Part shown: piece after piece, positions 17,336-27,520 of the stretch
How positions within the stretch are numbered: the stretch's first letter is position 1
Layout: each line of letters starts with the position of its first letter
Assembly: GCF_012932965.1 (NCBI RefSeq)
Contig: NZ_JABBXH010000009.1
Span: 1-64,000, forward strand
Length of the DNA stretch: 64,000 nucleotides
Source of the DNA: Thalassotalea algicola
Lineage (GTDB): Bacteria; Pseudomonadota; Gammaproteobacteria; Enterobacterales; Alteromonadaceae
Direction: 5' to 3'
The notes under the pieces: model-generated
What the model saw: only the letters and a program-made list of their open reading frames with translations
Databases searched by the model: none
What the model was told of the DNA's origin: nothing
Program-made: the position numbers and the translations under genes

Positions 17336-19345
17336 CTAATTCCCTTCTTGTAGATACCGTTCAGTCCGCTCTACCCTGCGTGGCTTTCCTCTTAGAATAA
17401 GCGTGTCTTCTGGTTTTAGAATTGTATTAGCATCTGGCTCTTCAATTTCTTGTTCATCTCTTTTTAACGCGATAACATTTACGCGTCTACTAGCTAAATC
17501 AAGTGATTCAATTGTCTGGCCTACGGCATAACAGTCACTGGTTAACAATACAGCATGCGCAAATTCAATTCTGTCGATAGCTTCTGGGCTCATATCAGTG
17601 TGTTCACCTTGGAAGAAGCCATGTAAGTGATTATAGTGATTTTTACGCTCTTTCTGGACTCTACGTACAATCCGAGAAAAAGGGACACCTGATAACGATA
17701 GGACTTGAGAGACTAACATTAATGCGCCTTCTAAACTTTCTGGCACCACTTCGTTAGCACCAGCGTTTTGCAACATTTCTAATTGGTCATCATTGCGTGT
17801 ACGAACCAGAATAGGCACTTTCGGCGCTAGACTTCGCACTTTTTGTATCACTTCGGCAGACTGCTTATCTTCACCAAAGGCTATAACGACTAGTTTTGCA
17901 TATTGTAAATGTGCTGCATGAAGCAGCTCAGCCTGCCTCGAAGAGCCAAAGAGTACATTTTCACCAGCTTCTCTAGCTTTCCGTGTTCTAAGCGGATCAA
18001 TATCAATCGCGACAAAATCGATATCTTCTTGTTTTAAAAAGCGGCTAACCGTTTGTCCAATCCGACCAAAACCACAAATAATCACATGATTACTTAAAGT
18101 CTTTGTTGACTCTGGCAAGGATTCTAAATCACTGGTATCCATCGGCTCTTCATTTGCCAGCCAACGACCCCATTTGCGTGCATGGTTCATAATATATGGT
18201 GTAATTGCCATACTAATGACACCAGCACCTAACAGCATTGAAGCGACTTCAATTGAAAGAATTTCAACTTGCGTGGCTAAGGCAACCAGCACAAAACCAA
18301 ACTCACCCATTTGTGATAACATAAAGCCGGTTGCCCATCCATCTTTACTGGCTTCACCAGCTCGCACCGCCAACTGCTTTATCACCATAACTTTGATTAG
18401 CATAAACGCAACCATGGTTAAAATAATGGTCAAAGGTGATGCGAGCAATAAGCTTAAGTCGAGCTTCATACCTATAGTAACGAAGAATAAACCTAATAAA
18501 ATATCGCGATAAGGGCGAATATCTGCCTCTAACTGATGTTTATATTCACTCTCACCTAGCATCATACCTGCTAGAAACGCACCAAGCGCCATAGAGAGCC
18601 CAAACCACTGAGTAAGCGCCGCAGCCATTAGTGTTACCAGCAGCGTCGTTAATACAAACAATTCATCGGTTCTAACACGCGCTACCAAATCAAACAACTT
18701 AGGTAATACCCATTTTCCTGTTAATAATAGTATACCAACGACAAATACCCCTTTGATAAGAGCAAGTGAAAGCGCTACAAACATTGAGCCTTCAGTGCCT
18801 GGTGCGAGCATAGGGATAACAATTAATAGCGGTACAACAGCGACATCTTGAAATAATAAAACTGCGACAGATATCTGCCCAGATTTTCGTTTCATAGCTC
18901 CTGTTTCACTTAGCTGCCGAATAACGATAGCTGTAGAGGAAAGTGCTAGAATTGCGCCAATAACAAATGCGCTAGCAAATGATTGTCCAAACACTAGGGC
19001 TAAAATAGTAAAGACGACAAGCGAAATACCGACCTGTAAACTACCCACTGCAACAACCAAATGTCGCATTGCCATTAGCTTAGGAAGTGAAAACTCCAAT
19101 CCCAATGTAAACAACAAGAAAACAATGCCGAGCTCAGCAAAATGATCATAGTCAATACTTTCCTGAGCAAGCGCTAAACCATGCTCACCTACTAACACAC
19201 CAGCAATTAAATAAGCCAATATTGCCGGTAAATTTAGTTTTCTAAAAATGAACACTATTGCTACAGCACAAGCGAGTATTGCTAGAATTTCGAGATGACC
19301 TGTCACATAAGCCTCATGAATTGGAGAGAAAGATATATTGATCAT
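17336..19345 (-). CDS. KefB-type monovalent cation:proton antiporter (CPA2) with RCK domain
   Basis: The 669-aa inner-membrane protein begins with about 12 transmembrane segments of the Na+/H+ exchanger fold (about 10-385). A cytosolic RCK_N/TrkA-N domain follows, with the NAD-binding VIICGFGRIGQ (about 416-426), then a TrkA_C-like region (about 575-660). Domain order and length are those of KefB/KefC/YbaL-type K+ efflux systems. No ancillary KefF/KefG gene is adjacent. It converges with the patatin gene, with an 8-bp gap. Confidence 0.87.
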   Translation of the reverse strand: MINISFSPIHEAYVTGHLEILAILACAVAIVFIFRKLNLPAILAYLIAGVLVGEHGLALAQESIDYDHFAELGIVFLLFTLGLEFSLPKLMAMRHLVVAVGSLQVGISLVVFTILALVFGQSFASAFVIGAILALSSTAIVIRQLSETGAMKRKSGQISVAVLLFQDVAVVPLLIVIPMLAPGTEGSMFVALSLALIKGVFVVGILLLTGKWVLPKLFDLVARVRTDELFVLTTLLVTLMAAALTQWFGLSMALGAFLAGMMLGESEYKHQLEADIRPYRDILLGLFFVTIGMKLDLSLLLASPLTIILTMVAFMLIKVMVIKQLAVRAGEASKDGWATGFMLSQMGEFGFVLVALATQVEILSIEVASMLLGAGVISMAITPYIMNHARKWGRWLANEEPMDTSDLESLPESTKTLSNHVIICGFGRIGQTVSRFLKQEDIDFVAIDIDPLRTRKAREAGENVLFGSSRQAELLHAAHLQYAKLVVIAFGEDKQSAEVIQKVRSLAPKVPILVRTRNDDQLEMLQNAGANEVVPESLEGALMLVSQVLSLSGVPFSRIVRRVQKERKNHYNHLHGFFQGEHTDMSPEAIDRIEFAHAVLLTSDCYAVGQTIESLDLASRRVNVIALKRDEQEIEEPDANTILKPEDTLILRGKPRRVERTERYLQEGN

Positions 19346-19483
19346 TAGCGATTTATCAGCATTTCACCAATATCATTATCACATTAAATTTATACCTTAA
19401 TATTCAATTAATTAAAAGGAGCAAAAACACTAAACATTCGTAGGCACGCATATTGCTTAATTAATACCGAACCAGAGCAATGT

Positions 19484-19505
19484 CGACTTTCTGACAGGAA
19501 AGCCG
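19484..19505 (+). promoter_or_regulatory. Leader hairpin before the GGDEF gene
   Basis: CGACTTTC (19484-19491) pairs with GAAAGCCG (19498-19505, one mismatch) around TGACAG. The segment ACAGGA (19494-19499) matches the core of CsrA/RsmA-type recognition (ANGGA in a hairpin). It lies about 22 bp before the ATG of the diguanylate cyclase gene. Post-transcriptional control is inferred. Confidence 0.4.
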
Positions 19506-19526
19506 ATCTAACGATGTAGGTATAAT

Positions 19527-20417
19527 ATGCAAACGCTTAATTTACTTGAACAACAGTTTTCGGACTTTAATGCATTTAGAATATTTGAATCTAACCATGT
19601 TAATAACAATAAACGAGGTTTAGCGTTGCTTGAACAACTGCAAACCACTTTAGAGTTAGATGCGCTAATCAGTAAATTTGCAATGGAAGCAAGTAAATAC
19701 GTCGAATTTTCAGGACTTTACTTCAAAACAGGTGAAATTGAAGTCACTTTGCGCGGAAGTCGCAAAGGAAAAATCGAGCGTCAGTTCATATTAGCAATTG
19801 GTGGACAATCAATAGGTACACTTTCTTATGCGATGAACAGCCCTCTTTCGGGTTCTAATACAAAAATATTAGAAGAATTACATCAATATCTTATGCATCC
19901 TATTAACAATGCAGTGATGTATCAAAGAGCAATGATGCTAGCAATGCAAGACGGTTTAACTGGTCTAGGTAATCGTAGGTACTTTGATGAGCAGCTAAAA
20001 CGCGCTATGCACCAAGCTAAAAGAAATAACTCTTTAGTTGGGATTTTAGTTGCCGACTTAAACAAATTTAAAGCAATAAATGACACATACGGTCACTCTG
20101 TAGGTGATAAAGTACTCATTCATTTCGCTGACGCCCTGCGGGTAAGCGTTCGCGATTCAGATAGTATATTCCGCTTTGGTGGCGATGAGTTTGTCATTTT
20201 AATTGAAGCGGCAAGTAAAGAGTCTTTAGATGTCATGTACCATCGTATCCATAGTGCTGTTGCAAGTGATGGGTATCTAGAAAAATATCAAGTAAGTTGT
20301 TCTTTAGGCGGTACTTTTATGAATAGAGCTGACACAGAGTCTTCATTTTTTGAACGTGCAGACCAAGCGCTATACCGTAAGAAAATGAATATGCACTCAG
20401 CCTTAAGCTTAGTGTAG
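19527..20417 (+). CDS. Diguanylate cyclase (GGDEF domain protein)
   Basis: The 296-aa protein is predicted to make c-di-GMP from two GTP. The C-terminal GGDEF domain (about 137-296) has an intact GGDEF active site (218-222). An RxxD inhibitory site, RDSD (209-212), lies five residues before it, so product feedback is likely. The N-terminal half (1-135) has no membrane segment and no sensor domain I recognise; it could be GAF-like. The Shine-Dalgarno sequence is weak. The c-di-GMP it makes could act on the GEMM riboswitch at 15475. Confidence 0.9.
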   Translation: MQTLNLLEQQFSDFNAFRIFESNHVNNNKRGLALLEQLQTTLELDALISKFAMEASKYVEFSGLYFKTGEIEVTLRGSRKGKIERQFILAIGGQSIGTLSYAMNSPLSGSNTKILEELHQYLMHPINNAVMYQRAMMLAMQDGLTGLGNRRYFDEQLKRAMHQAKRNNSLVGILVADLNKFKAINDTYGHSVGDKVLIHFADALRVSVRDSDSIFRFGGDEFVILIEAASKESLDVMYHRIHSAVASDGYLEKYQVSCSLGGTFMNRADTESSFFERADQALYRKKMNMHSALSLV

Positions 20418-20427
20418 CTAACCGATT

Positions 20428-21069
20428 TTAAAGTCTTAATTGTGCTAACGCCACTTGCATTTCATTTGGCGTAGCACCTTTCATATTGCGGCAAAACCTA
20501 ACCGCTACGGCAAACTTTTCAACCCCAAGCTTTGCCAGCACATTTCTTAGCCATTGCTTGTTTAAATCAAATGCCTTGCAGTAATAACCAACTGCATCGT
20601 CGATGGACGGAAAACTAATTCCGTCGAAAACAAAGGTGCTTTTCTGCCATAACCGTTCAAGCTCTATCCCGTTAAGAGAGATTGGCCAAGCAGGAAAGTT
20701 CACCCTATCTCTAGCAACTTCAAACATAAACCATGCGCTTTTTTGAAAAGATTCGAAATTTCCCCCCTCAAAACCACTATTTGCTAGTTCCTCTCGGGTC
20801 CAGTTAACGCCAATCGCTAAATCTTTTTGGTATTTTTTAATCAGTGTTTGTTTAACTTTCTCAACTACTTGCCAAACGTCATCTTGTTTAACCGTATAGG
20901 CAATGTAACGACATTCATTACAACATGGCAGCGTTAGTTTAGGGTGTGAGCAGGCGAGTACAATATGGGCACTATGAGGAAATGAAAAGAACCGATTGCT
21001 CGGCTCTCCACAGAAGTAGCAGGTATGTCGAAATTCAAAAGGAATATCTATTAAACAATCTATTTGCAT
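20428..21069 (-). CDS. Conserved hypothetical protein with Cys pairs
   Basis: I do not recognise this 213-aa protein. The N-terminal third carries CYFCGE (about 17-22) and CCNEC (about 49-53), two CxxC-type pairs that could form a zinc ribbon. The rest is soluble with no signal peptide. The start ATG lies 15 bp after the stop of the upstream DEAD-box helicase gene, so the two may be co-transcribed. A nucleic-acid or RNA-related role would fit that neighbour but is only a guess. Confidence 0.65.
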   Translation of the reverse strand: MQIDCLIDIPFEFRHTCYFCGEPSNRFFSFPHSAHIVLACSHPKLTLPCCNECRYIAYTVKQDDVWQVVEKVKQTLIKKYQKDLAIGVNWTREELANSGFEGGNFESFQKSAWFMFEVARDRVNFPAWPISLNGIELERLWQKSTFVFDGISFPSIDDAVGYYCKAFDLNKQWLRNVLAKLGVEKFAVAVRFCRNMKGATPNEMQVALAQLRL

Positions 21070-21083
21070 TGGCGCTATAGGTA

Positions 21084-22385
21084 TTACTTACGCTTCTTAC
21101 CTTTTTTACCGGCTTTAGCCTTTACTGTTTGAGGCTTGCTACCACTGGTTGACTTTTTCTTGGTAATCACTCGGTTCTTGTCACGAGTTGTTTGATATCG
21201 ATTCTTCTTGCCAGCATCAGTGACATGTTTTTTACTTGCACTGTATTCTTGCTCTGACATTTCATAACCTGGTAACACTATTCGTTCAAAATGTCTGCCG
21301 ATCAACTGCTCGATATTACCAAGGAATTTTTCATCTTTCGGGCTAACAAGTGAAATAGCCGTGCCTGACTTACCCGCTCGGCCTGTTCGACCAACACGAT
21401 GAACATAATCTTCAGCAAGGAATGGTAAATGGAAATTTACTACATAAGGTAAATTGGGAATATCCAACCCTCGTGCAGCCACATCTGTTGCCACTAACAC
21501 TCTAACTTCACCTGAAACAAATTGTTCTAGGGCTTTGTTTCTGGCACCTTGTGATTTTTCACCATGACACAAGGCAGCTTTAATCCCGTCAAGCTTTAAT
21601 TCTTTTGCTAATTGATTAGCACTTTCCCGGGTGCCAGCAAACACCATCACTTGATGCCAGTTATTTACACCTATGATTTCTGAAAGAAGTTCGCGTTTCC
21701 TTGCTTCTGACACCCAATAAACAGACTGTTTTACTTTACCTGATGTCGTATTTTGCTTAGCCACTTCAATTGTTTTTGGCGTGAATAAAATTTCATTCGC
21801 TAAACCTTTCACTTTATTTGAAAAGGTCGCACTAAACATAAGCGTTTGATGTTTATGCTTTATATGCGTCGTGATACGTTCAATGTCGGTTAAAAAGCCC
21901 ATATCCAACATACGATCTGCCTCATCTAACACTAAGTATTTTACTTGCGATAAAGAGAGGTTTCTTAGCGCTAAATGTTCTAGTAAACGTCCTGGTGTCG
22001 CGACGAGTATATCAACACCTTGTTTTAGCATTTTCTCTTGGCCAGCCATGCCAGCGCCACCATAGATAACGCCAGAACGAATTGGAAGAAATTCACTGTA
22101 AGTCTTAACGTTTTCAGCGACTTGAATAGCAAGCTCTCGTGTTGGCGTTAAGATAAGCGCTTTTAATTCACTAACGTCATCGTTGGTTTGATACGCTAAC
22201 TTATCTAAAATTGGCAATGTAAATGCAGCAGTCTTACCAGTGCCTGTTTGTGCGCTTGCTAATAAATCAGCACCTGAGCGAATCACAGGGATTGCTTGTT
22301 GCTGAATAGGCGTAAGCTGTTTATAGCCACATTGCTTAACCGCTTTTAATAACCCTTCAGACAAACCAATTGCATCAACACTCAT
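21084..22385 (-). CDS. DEAD-box ATP-dependent RNA helicase (RhlE-like)
   Basis: The 433-aa RNA helicase has the Q motif (TPIQQQAIP, about 27-35), motif I AQTGTGKT (about 48-55), motif II DEAD (about 153-156), motif III SAT and motif VI HRVGRTGRAG (about 329-338). A basic tail rich in Lys (about 390-433) is probably an RNA-binding extension. I chose the ATG at 22385 because AAGGTG lies 6 nt upstream; a GTG five codons earlier overlaps that site. Cold-shock or ribosome-assembly work is typical of the RhlE group. Confidence 0.9.
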   Translation of the reverse strand: MSVDAIGLSEGLLKAVKQCGYKQLTPIQQQAIPVIRSGADLLASAQTGTGKTAAFTLPILDKLAYQTNDDVSELKALILTPTRELAIQVAENVKTYSEFLPIRSGVIYGGAGMAGQEKMLKQGVDILVATPGRLLEHLALRNLSLSQVKYLVLDEADRMLDMGFLTDIERITTHIKHKHQTLMFSATFSNKVKGLANEILFTPKTIEVAKQNTTSGKVKQSVYWVSEARKRELLSEIIGVNNWHQVMVFAGTRESANQLAKELKLDGIKAALCHGEKSQGARNKALEQFVSGEVRVLVATDVAARGLDIPNLPYVVNFHLPFLAEDYVHRVGRTGRAGKSGTAISLVSPKDEKFLGNIEQLIGRHFERIVLPGYEMSEQEYSASKKHVTDAGKKNRYQTTRDKNRVITKKKSTSGSKPQTVKAKAGKKGKKRK

Positions 22386-22447
22386 AATAAACACCTTCAC
22401 AAAAATCTGGCGCGATTATAGCAGCAAATGTTTAACGCTGTTGAGTG

Positions 22448-22813
22448 TTATTCCAATAAAATCCAAGCTTTGCTTTGTTCAAGCGCATCAAACGAATAAC
22501 ACCGAAGCTTACAGTGCAATGTCGTTGTGCATAACGGCACTAGCCATTTGAATGACATAGAGTCAGATACGAGGGCAACTTTATCAATATAGTTATGGTG
22601 GAAGTTTATAAAGTGAAGGTGTGCCAAAAGCGCATAGGGAGAATCCCACTTAGGCCAATTAGTTGAACAAACAATACAGCCTTTAAGACCTCCAGCCTGT
22701 TCGATATAAGGGGCTAACTTATGGGCAGCATGGTTGAAATCTTGAACCGAAAGCTGCCCGTCCATCTCAAAAATGGCAATTCCATAATTAGGCTGAAGCG
22801 TTACATTAAGCAT
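22448..22813 (-). CDS. SpoIIAA-like STAS/SEC14-type small protein
   Basis: The 121-aa cytoplasmic protein resembles the SpoIIAA-like family, with an IFEMDGQLSVQDFNHAAHKL N-terminal strand-helix pattern (about 14-33) and a C-terminal WILLE. No catalytic residues are evident. Relatives are often annotated STAS/SEC14 domain-containing and thought to bind small hydrophobic ligands or proteins. It stands between the symporter and helicase genes in the same direction. Confidence 0.65.
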   Translation of the reverse strand: MLNVTLQPNYGIAIFEMDGQLSVQDFNHAAHKLAPYIEQAGGLKGCIVCSTNWPKWDSPYALLAHLHFINFHHNYIDKVALVSDSMSFKWLVPLCTTTLHCKLRCYSFDALEQSKAWILLE

Positions 22814-22853
22814 TTGTCCTTTGCCATGTTTTAGCTTGTTACCTCATTATAAA

Positions 22854-24257
22854 TTATTTTCGCCAAATACCCGAGCTTAAACCTAACGATATTTCTTCCT
22901 CTTCACTTACTTGGTAATTAGGTGTTTTACCTTGCTTAACTTGTTGTTGGTAGTCTTTAGTTATCGAGACCACAACTTTGGATAATAAAAACAATGCGGT
23001 TACGTTAACGACTGTCATCAACCCGGTGGCAAGATCTGCCAGTGCAATAACTTCAGGTAGAGACGCTGATGAACCGAATACCAACATAGCCAAAAAGCCG
23101 ATACGTAAAAACCAACGGCCAAGCATATTGTCTAAATTCAAATACTTTAAATTGTTATCGGCGTATGCATAGTTAGCAACAATAGAGGTAAAGCCAAAAA
23201 ACAAGATAGCAATAGTAATAAACTCCGCTCCCCAACTACCCACTTGCTGTGATAGTGCTTGTTGAGTCATTTGAATACCCATAGCGGTATCAGCAGTTCC
23301 GTCTGCCAGTAAGATAATAAATGCAGTACAGGTACAAATCAGCATAGTATCAAAAAATACTGCTAACGACTGTATATACCCTTGAGAAGCTGGATGTGGC
23401 GGATTTGGATCAGCCGCCGCAGCTGCATTTGGCGAGCTTCCCATACCCGCTTCGTTTGAATAAAGTCCGCGTTGTACGCCTTGCAATATTGCGATACCAA
23501 CAACACCTCCGGCGGCCTGGTTCAGGCCAAGTGCAGAGCCGACAATATCAGCAATGATCGCTGGTATTTGTTCAATATTTATCGCGATAACAAATAATGC
23601 CACTAGAATATAGGCAAGCCCCATAAATGGAACGGCAAGCTCAGCAAATCGCGCGATATTTCTTAAACCACCTAAAATAATGTAACCCGCTAATACAGTG
23701 ATCACTATGCCGCATATCATTGGGTCTACACCAAACGAACCTTGAAAAGCATCAGTAATTGAATTGGCTTGAACAGAGCTGAACACAAAACCATAACCAA
23801 AAAATAAGCATACTGAAAAAATAATGGCTAATTTCGGGCTGTTAATGCCTTTGCGCATGTAATAAGCAGGGCCACCTCGAAAATTATTATTTTCGTCTTT
23901 TTCTTTGTAAAGCTGGCCAAGCGCACTTTCGGCATAGGCTGTTGCCATACCGACAAATGCGATAACCCACATCCAGAAAATTGCACCTGGTCCGCCAAGC
24001 GTTATCGCAACAGCAACTCCCATTAAATTACCTGTACCAACTCTCGCAGCAAGAGAAGTACAAAGCGCCTGAAATGAAGAAATTCCATGTTCGCTAGATT
24101 TACGGCTCGACTTTAGTAAGCTAAACATATGCGTAAAGTGACGTAGTTGAAGCAGCCTTAATTTCCAGCTAAACCAAATGCCACAGCCTGTTAGCAAATA
24201 TATGAGGACGTAGCCCCACAAGTAACCATTTATAAAGCCAACCCACTGTTCTATCAT
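22854..24257 (-). CDS. Sodium:alanine/glycine symporter (AGCS family)
   Basis: The 467-aa inner-membrane transporter has about 10-11 transmembrane segments and the AGCS signatures ARVGTGNLMGVAVAI (about 71-85) and NEAGMGSSPNAAAAA (about 275-289). It would import alanine or glycine with Na+. It is monocistronic or first in a small minus-strand run. Glycine and alanine are abundant in collagen, so a link to the neighbouring collagenase is possible but not shown. Confidence 0.9.
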   Translation of the reverse strand: MIEQWVGFINGYLWGYVLIYLLTGCGIWFSWKLRLLQLRHFTHMFSLLKSSRKSSEHGISSFQALCTSLAARVGTGNLMGVAVAITLGGPGAIFWMWVIAFVGMATAYAESALGQLYKEKDENNNFRGGPAYYMRKGINSPKLAIIFSVCLFFGYGFVFSSVQANSITDAFQGSFGVDPMICGIVITVLAGYIILGGLRNIARFAELAVPFMGLAYILVALFVIAINIEQIPAIIADIVGSALGLNQAAGGVVGIAILQGVQRGLYSNEAGMGSSPNAAAAADPNPPHPASQGYIQSLAVFFDTMLICTCTAFIILLADGTADTAMGIQMTQQALSQQVGSWGAEFITIAILFFGFTSIVANYAYADNNLKYLNLDNMLGRWFLRIGFLAMLVFGSSASLPEVIALADLATGLMTVVNVTALFLLSKVVVSITKDYQQQVKQGKTPNYQVSEEEEISLGLSSGIWRK

Positions 24258-24341
24258 TCTTAAGCCATTGATTTAAATTTATATTGTGAACTAGCTTAAC
24301 AGAATTAATTTAGATTAATTGAATTTGTTTGCTAGAAAGAA

Positions 24342-24376
24342 AACGGCTTAGTTAATTAAAATTTAACTAAGCCGTT
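24342..24376 (-). terminator. Terminator of the collagenase gene
   Basis: A perfect 14-bp stem (24342-24355 with 24363-24376) has a 7-nt loop. It lies directly after the collagenase stop and is followed on the minus strand by TTTCTTTC. Confidence 0.85.
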
Positions 24377-24380
24377 GATA

Positions 24381-26243
24381 TTATCCCCAATTCACATAGT
24401 GTTGGTGTTTATTAGTAATGGGTAGATGAGTAGGTCTTAAATAGTCGCGGTATAAATAGCGATATAGATATTTAGGGGTGTTCGCTTTAGCTTCATCATT
24501 TTCTGGCTTTAAATTATATGCTGCTACTTGCTCCACTAACCATTGCTGAAATGCCTGCTGATGTTGTTCTTGATAAGCGTTTAATGTGTCATTGTAGCCA
24601 TCAAAATAATCACGTTTTAGGTAGTGTGCCATCTTCCTACCTTGCTCAGGGTGGAAAGTGAAAATAAAGCGATGCGCTAGATAACTCCATTGGTAAACAC
24701 GTTCAGATCCGTCATCATATGTTGTCGAAAATATCTCTGCCAAAGTCGGCCATTCAGCTTGTGGGGTCTCTGCAGCCAACTTAAGTGCACGATCGTTGTC
24801 ATGTTGTTTAGAAATAAACTCACCAATACCCTCAGCCCACCAAACGAGCTTCTCAGGAAAATAGCCAAAGCCGCCATATTTAACAAATCGCCCATCCAGA
24901 TAATGAACATACTCATGCGCTAAATTCCAGACAGAAAAATCAGGCTGCTTCCAAAACGCCTGAAAAGAGTAAAAAGTTGCTTGATTAACATCTGCACTTG
25001 GCGTGCCCTCAATATACATACCACCGTTATTAGTAAAAATGTTAAACGTTAATTGCCCGTGTTGATTATATTGAGAGTAGTTATCGAAAATGACCACTCG
25101 CAACTTATTATTAAAATCATTAGCCACCGGCTTTAGCTCAGTACCTAACGTTGAATGAAAGAAATCTTCTTGTGCGATTAAGTTGTCACAAGACTCGGTA
25201 AGCTGAGCCTTAGTCATGCTATTTGCACGAATAAATAGTCGATCGGAGCAACTATGGTTAATAGGCAGTACTTCATCTACCGTTTTAATGACACACTTGC
25301 CTTTAAATTGATCATTACAGTGATCTGTCGTACGAAATGAATTAGCTAGATACAGCTGACTAAATAGGTACTTTGCTTGTGGCTCTGTAAAACCGCCTGA
25401 CTCAAATAAGTAAGTTTGAATGGTTTCATCAAGCGCTTTCTGCGCTACGTCTTCCTGCAACACATGAATGCCCGCTAACAACCATAGTGCATGTCGTAAC
25501 TGCCAAGCACCACCTTGTTTGCCGTGGTTATACTGCATCATATGTTGAGTTAACGTATCGATAAGCTTAGGGTCTTGAATTAAGAACTGTTTTATTTCTT
25601 CTTTCCTTACGCCATTGTATGCCATAAACCCTAGCGCTCGATATAACTCTAGCTGAGCATAATCTTGCTGCACATTAGCTACTGAGCGCTGTGTAGATTG
25701 AATGGCAGTGGAGTTAATAGCCGCGATAATCGCAGGTAGAAATTCTGGTAATGCGTTAAGAATTGATTTATCAGCATGCTTGCTACCATAAAATTGATAT
25801 AGCGTTACCCAAACATGTTCTTGGAGCCGCCAGTGTTCTTCATTGCCAATCGAGGAAGTCACAGCAGAGGCAACCTCAACCGTCACTTGATGTAGTTTTT
25901 GCCAGTGTTTTGGCTCTAACTCTGATAAATCTCCCCAATAACTAAACGCTCTCAAGTAATAAAAATAGCTATCGAGTTCCTCATTGTTGCCAGCCGCAAC
26001 CGACTGCTCAATAGCCGATAATACGTCAGTGAATTCTTGAACATTATGCTGATAACTTGCCTGCCAAATATCTACACTGCCAAGTGATATCGCTTTTAAC
26101 TCTGCTGATTGAGCTGATATTTTTTGCTCGCTTTCTTGATATTCCGTTTGATTTGTAGAGGAACTACAACCAACAACACTTGCTGAAGCCAGCGCAAATG
26201 CTAGCGCTAAGCGATTATTTTTATTCCATTTAAATTTGTTCAC
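24381..26243 (-). CDS. Peptidase M9-type collagenase, lipoprotein
   Basis: The 620-aa zinc metallopeptidase has a lipoprotein signal (lipobox VVGC, Cys about 26), so it is probably outer-membrane anchored. An N-terminal alpha-helical activator-like region follows. The gluzincin motif HEYVH is near residue 442, and a downstream Glu in WWAEGIGEF (about 470) is the likely third zinc ligand. This is the M9 (Vibrio/Clostridium collagenase) arrangement. It lacks visible PKD or PPC C-terminal domains. It is divergent from a trans-3-hydroxy-L-proline dehydratase gene, which supports a collagen-degrading role. Confidence 0.86.
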   Translation of the reverse strand: MNKFKWNKNNRLALAFALASASVVGCSSSTNQTEYQESEQKISAQSAELKAISLGSVDIWQASYQHNVQEFTDVLSAIEQSVAAGNNEELDSYFYYLRAFSYWGDLSELEPKHWQKLHQVTVEVASAVTSSIGNEEHWRLQEHVWVTLYQFYGSKHADKSILNALPEFLPAIIAAINSTAIQSTQRSVANVQQDYAQLELYRALGFMAYNGVRKEEIKQFLIQDPKLIDTLTQHMMQYNHGKQGGAWQLRHALWLLAGIHVLQEDVAQKALDETIQTYLFESGGFTEPQAKYLFSQLYLANSFRTTDHCNDQFKGKCVIKTVDEVLPINHSCSDRLFIRANSMTKAQLTESCDNLIAQEDFFHSTLGTELKPVANDFNNKLRVVIFDNYSQYNQHGQLTFNIFTNNGGMYIEGTPSADVNQATFYSFQAFWKQPDFSVWNLAHEYVHYLDGRFVKYGGFGYFPEKLVWWAEGIGEFISKQHDNDRALKLAAETPQAEWPTLAEIFSTTYDDGSERVYQWSYLAHRFIFTFHPEQGRKMAHYLKRDYFDGYNDTLNAYQEQHQQAFQQWLVEQVAAYNLKPENDEAKANTPKYLYRYLYRDYLRPTHLPITNKHQHYVNWG

Positions 26244-26278
26244 GACGATTAGTTAACTTAACAAAAAACACATGATAT

Positions 26279-26289
26279 ATTGTATACAT
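26279..26289. promoter_or_regulatory. Palindrome in the collagenase/hydroxyproline dehydratase divergent promoter
   Basis: TTGTATACA (26280-26288) with core TGTATACA lies in the 125-bp gap between the two divergent genes. The same nonamer occurs at 39484-39492, upstream of the peptide transporter operon. A shared regulator is inferred; none is encoded next to either site. Confidence 0.4.
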
Positions 26290-26368
26290 TATTTATTTTT
26301 GATTAACAAGTCGTTTGTCATGCACAATTATCTACATGCAAATAACAAACGGAAACGGAAGAAACACC

Positions 26369-27400
26369 ATGAAGTTTGAACTCGCTAACCACAGCCGTTT
26401 TACGAAACTCACCACACTTGATGCTCATACCGAAGGTGAACCACTTCGTATCGTCACTTCGGGTTACCCTACTATTCCTGGAAGTACAATATTAGAAAAG
26501 CGTCAGTATGTTACTAAGCACTTAGATCATTTGCGTAAAGTGCTGATGTTCGAGCCGCGCGGCCATGCCGATATGTACGGCGCGATTATTACCGAGCCTG
26601 TATCTCCCGATTCTAGCTTTGGCATTTTATTTATGCACAATGAAGGCTATTCCAGCATGTGCGGCCACGCCATTATTGCCACCGTTTCTGCTGCAATTGA
26701 ATGTAACGACATTAAATTAGCTGATAATGAAACTAAAGTCGTGTTAATCGATTCGCCGGCAGGTCAAATAACCGCATATGCTAGTAAAAAAGACGGCAAG
26801 CCAAACGTTTACTTTGATTGCGTTCGCTCATATGTCGAAGTTTGTGATCGAACTATAACCATACCAGGCTTTGGCAACGTTACCTATGATATCGCTTTTG
26901 GAGGTGCCTATTATGCCTATGTCGATGCCGACATTCACAACATTGATTGCTCACCCAACAATGTTGAACAACTTATAACGCTTGGCCGATCAATTAAGCA
27001 GGCAGTTGCCAATAGCTATGATATTGAACATCCTGAACACCAAGATTTAAGTTTCTTGTATGGGACAATATTTACCTCTAAAAAAACAACTGACGCTAGC
27101 AGTCACTCTCGTCATGTCTGCATATTTGCCGACGGTGAAGTAGATCGTTCACCAACGGGAACAGGTGTAAGTGCAAGAGCAGCATTATTGCATCACAAAG
27201 GTGAAGTCGCGTTAAATCAAACAATTACTATTGAAAGCATTATCAGTAGCAAAATGACGGTATCTGCAACAAAACAAGCTAGATTTAACGGTAAAGACTG
27301 CGTTATACCTAGAGTCTCTGGCAGTGCTTTTATCACAGGTGTCCACCAGTTTTTAGTCGATGAGTACGACCCATTAAAAGCAGGCTTTATCCTTCGGTAA
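26369..27400 (+). CDS. Trans-3-hydroxy-L-proline dehydratase (proline racemase superfamily)
   Basis: It dehydrates trans-3-hydroxy-L-proline, a collagen amino acid, to delta1-pyrroline-2-carboxylate. The 343-aa protein of the proline racemase/epimerase superfamily has one catalytic Cys in MCGH (Cys98). The second catalytic position is Thr (DRSPTGTG, Thr263) where racemases and 4-hydroxyproline epimerases have Cys. That Cys/Thr pair is the established mark of the dehydratase. The ATG at 26369 has GGAAG upstream; an earlier ATG at 26315 lacks family-like sequence. The product is the substrate of a Pyr2C reductase, a candidate for which lies at 36724. Confidence 0.88.
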   Translation: MKFELANHSRFTKLTTLDAHTEGEPLRIVTSGYPTIPGSTILEKRQYVTKHLDHLRKVLMFEPRGHADMYGAIITEPVSPDSSFGILFMHNEGYSSMCGHAIIATVSAAIECNDIKLADNETKVVLIDSPAGQITAYASKKDGKPNVYFDCVRSYVEVCDRTITIPGFGNVTYDIAFGGAYYAYVDADIHNIDCSPNNVEQLITLGRSIKQAVANSYDIEHPEHQDLSFLYGTIFTSKKTTDASSHSRHVCIFADGEVDRSPTGTGVSARAALLHHKGEVALNQTITIESIISSKMTVSATKQARFNGKDCVIPRVSGSAFITGVHQFLVDEYDPLKAGFILR

Positions 27401-27520
27401 TTTGAGTATGCCTATTAATTTCTAATGAGGATGTTCACTATCTAAGTGAGTGATATTCAATATTATTAACTATTAATTAACACTTTTAGTTTCTATAATT
27501 AGCATATAAACCAATTCTAT

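Noticed and set aside
19441-19526. Second c-di-GMP riboswitch before the GGDEF gene
   Set aside because: GGCACGCA looked suggestive, but the GGCAAA, GAAA tetraloop and ACGCAAA blocks of GEMM-I are missing; only a simple hairpin remains.
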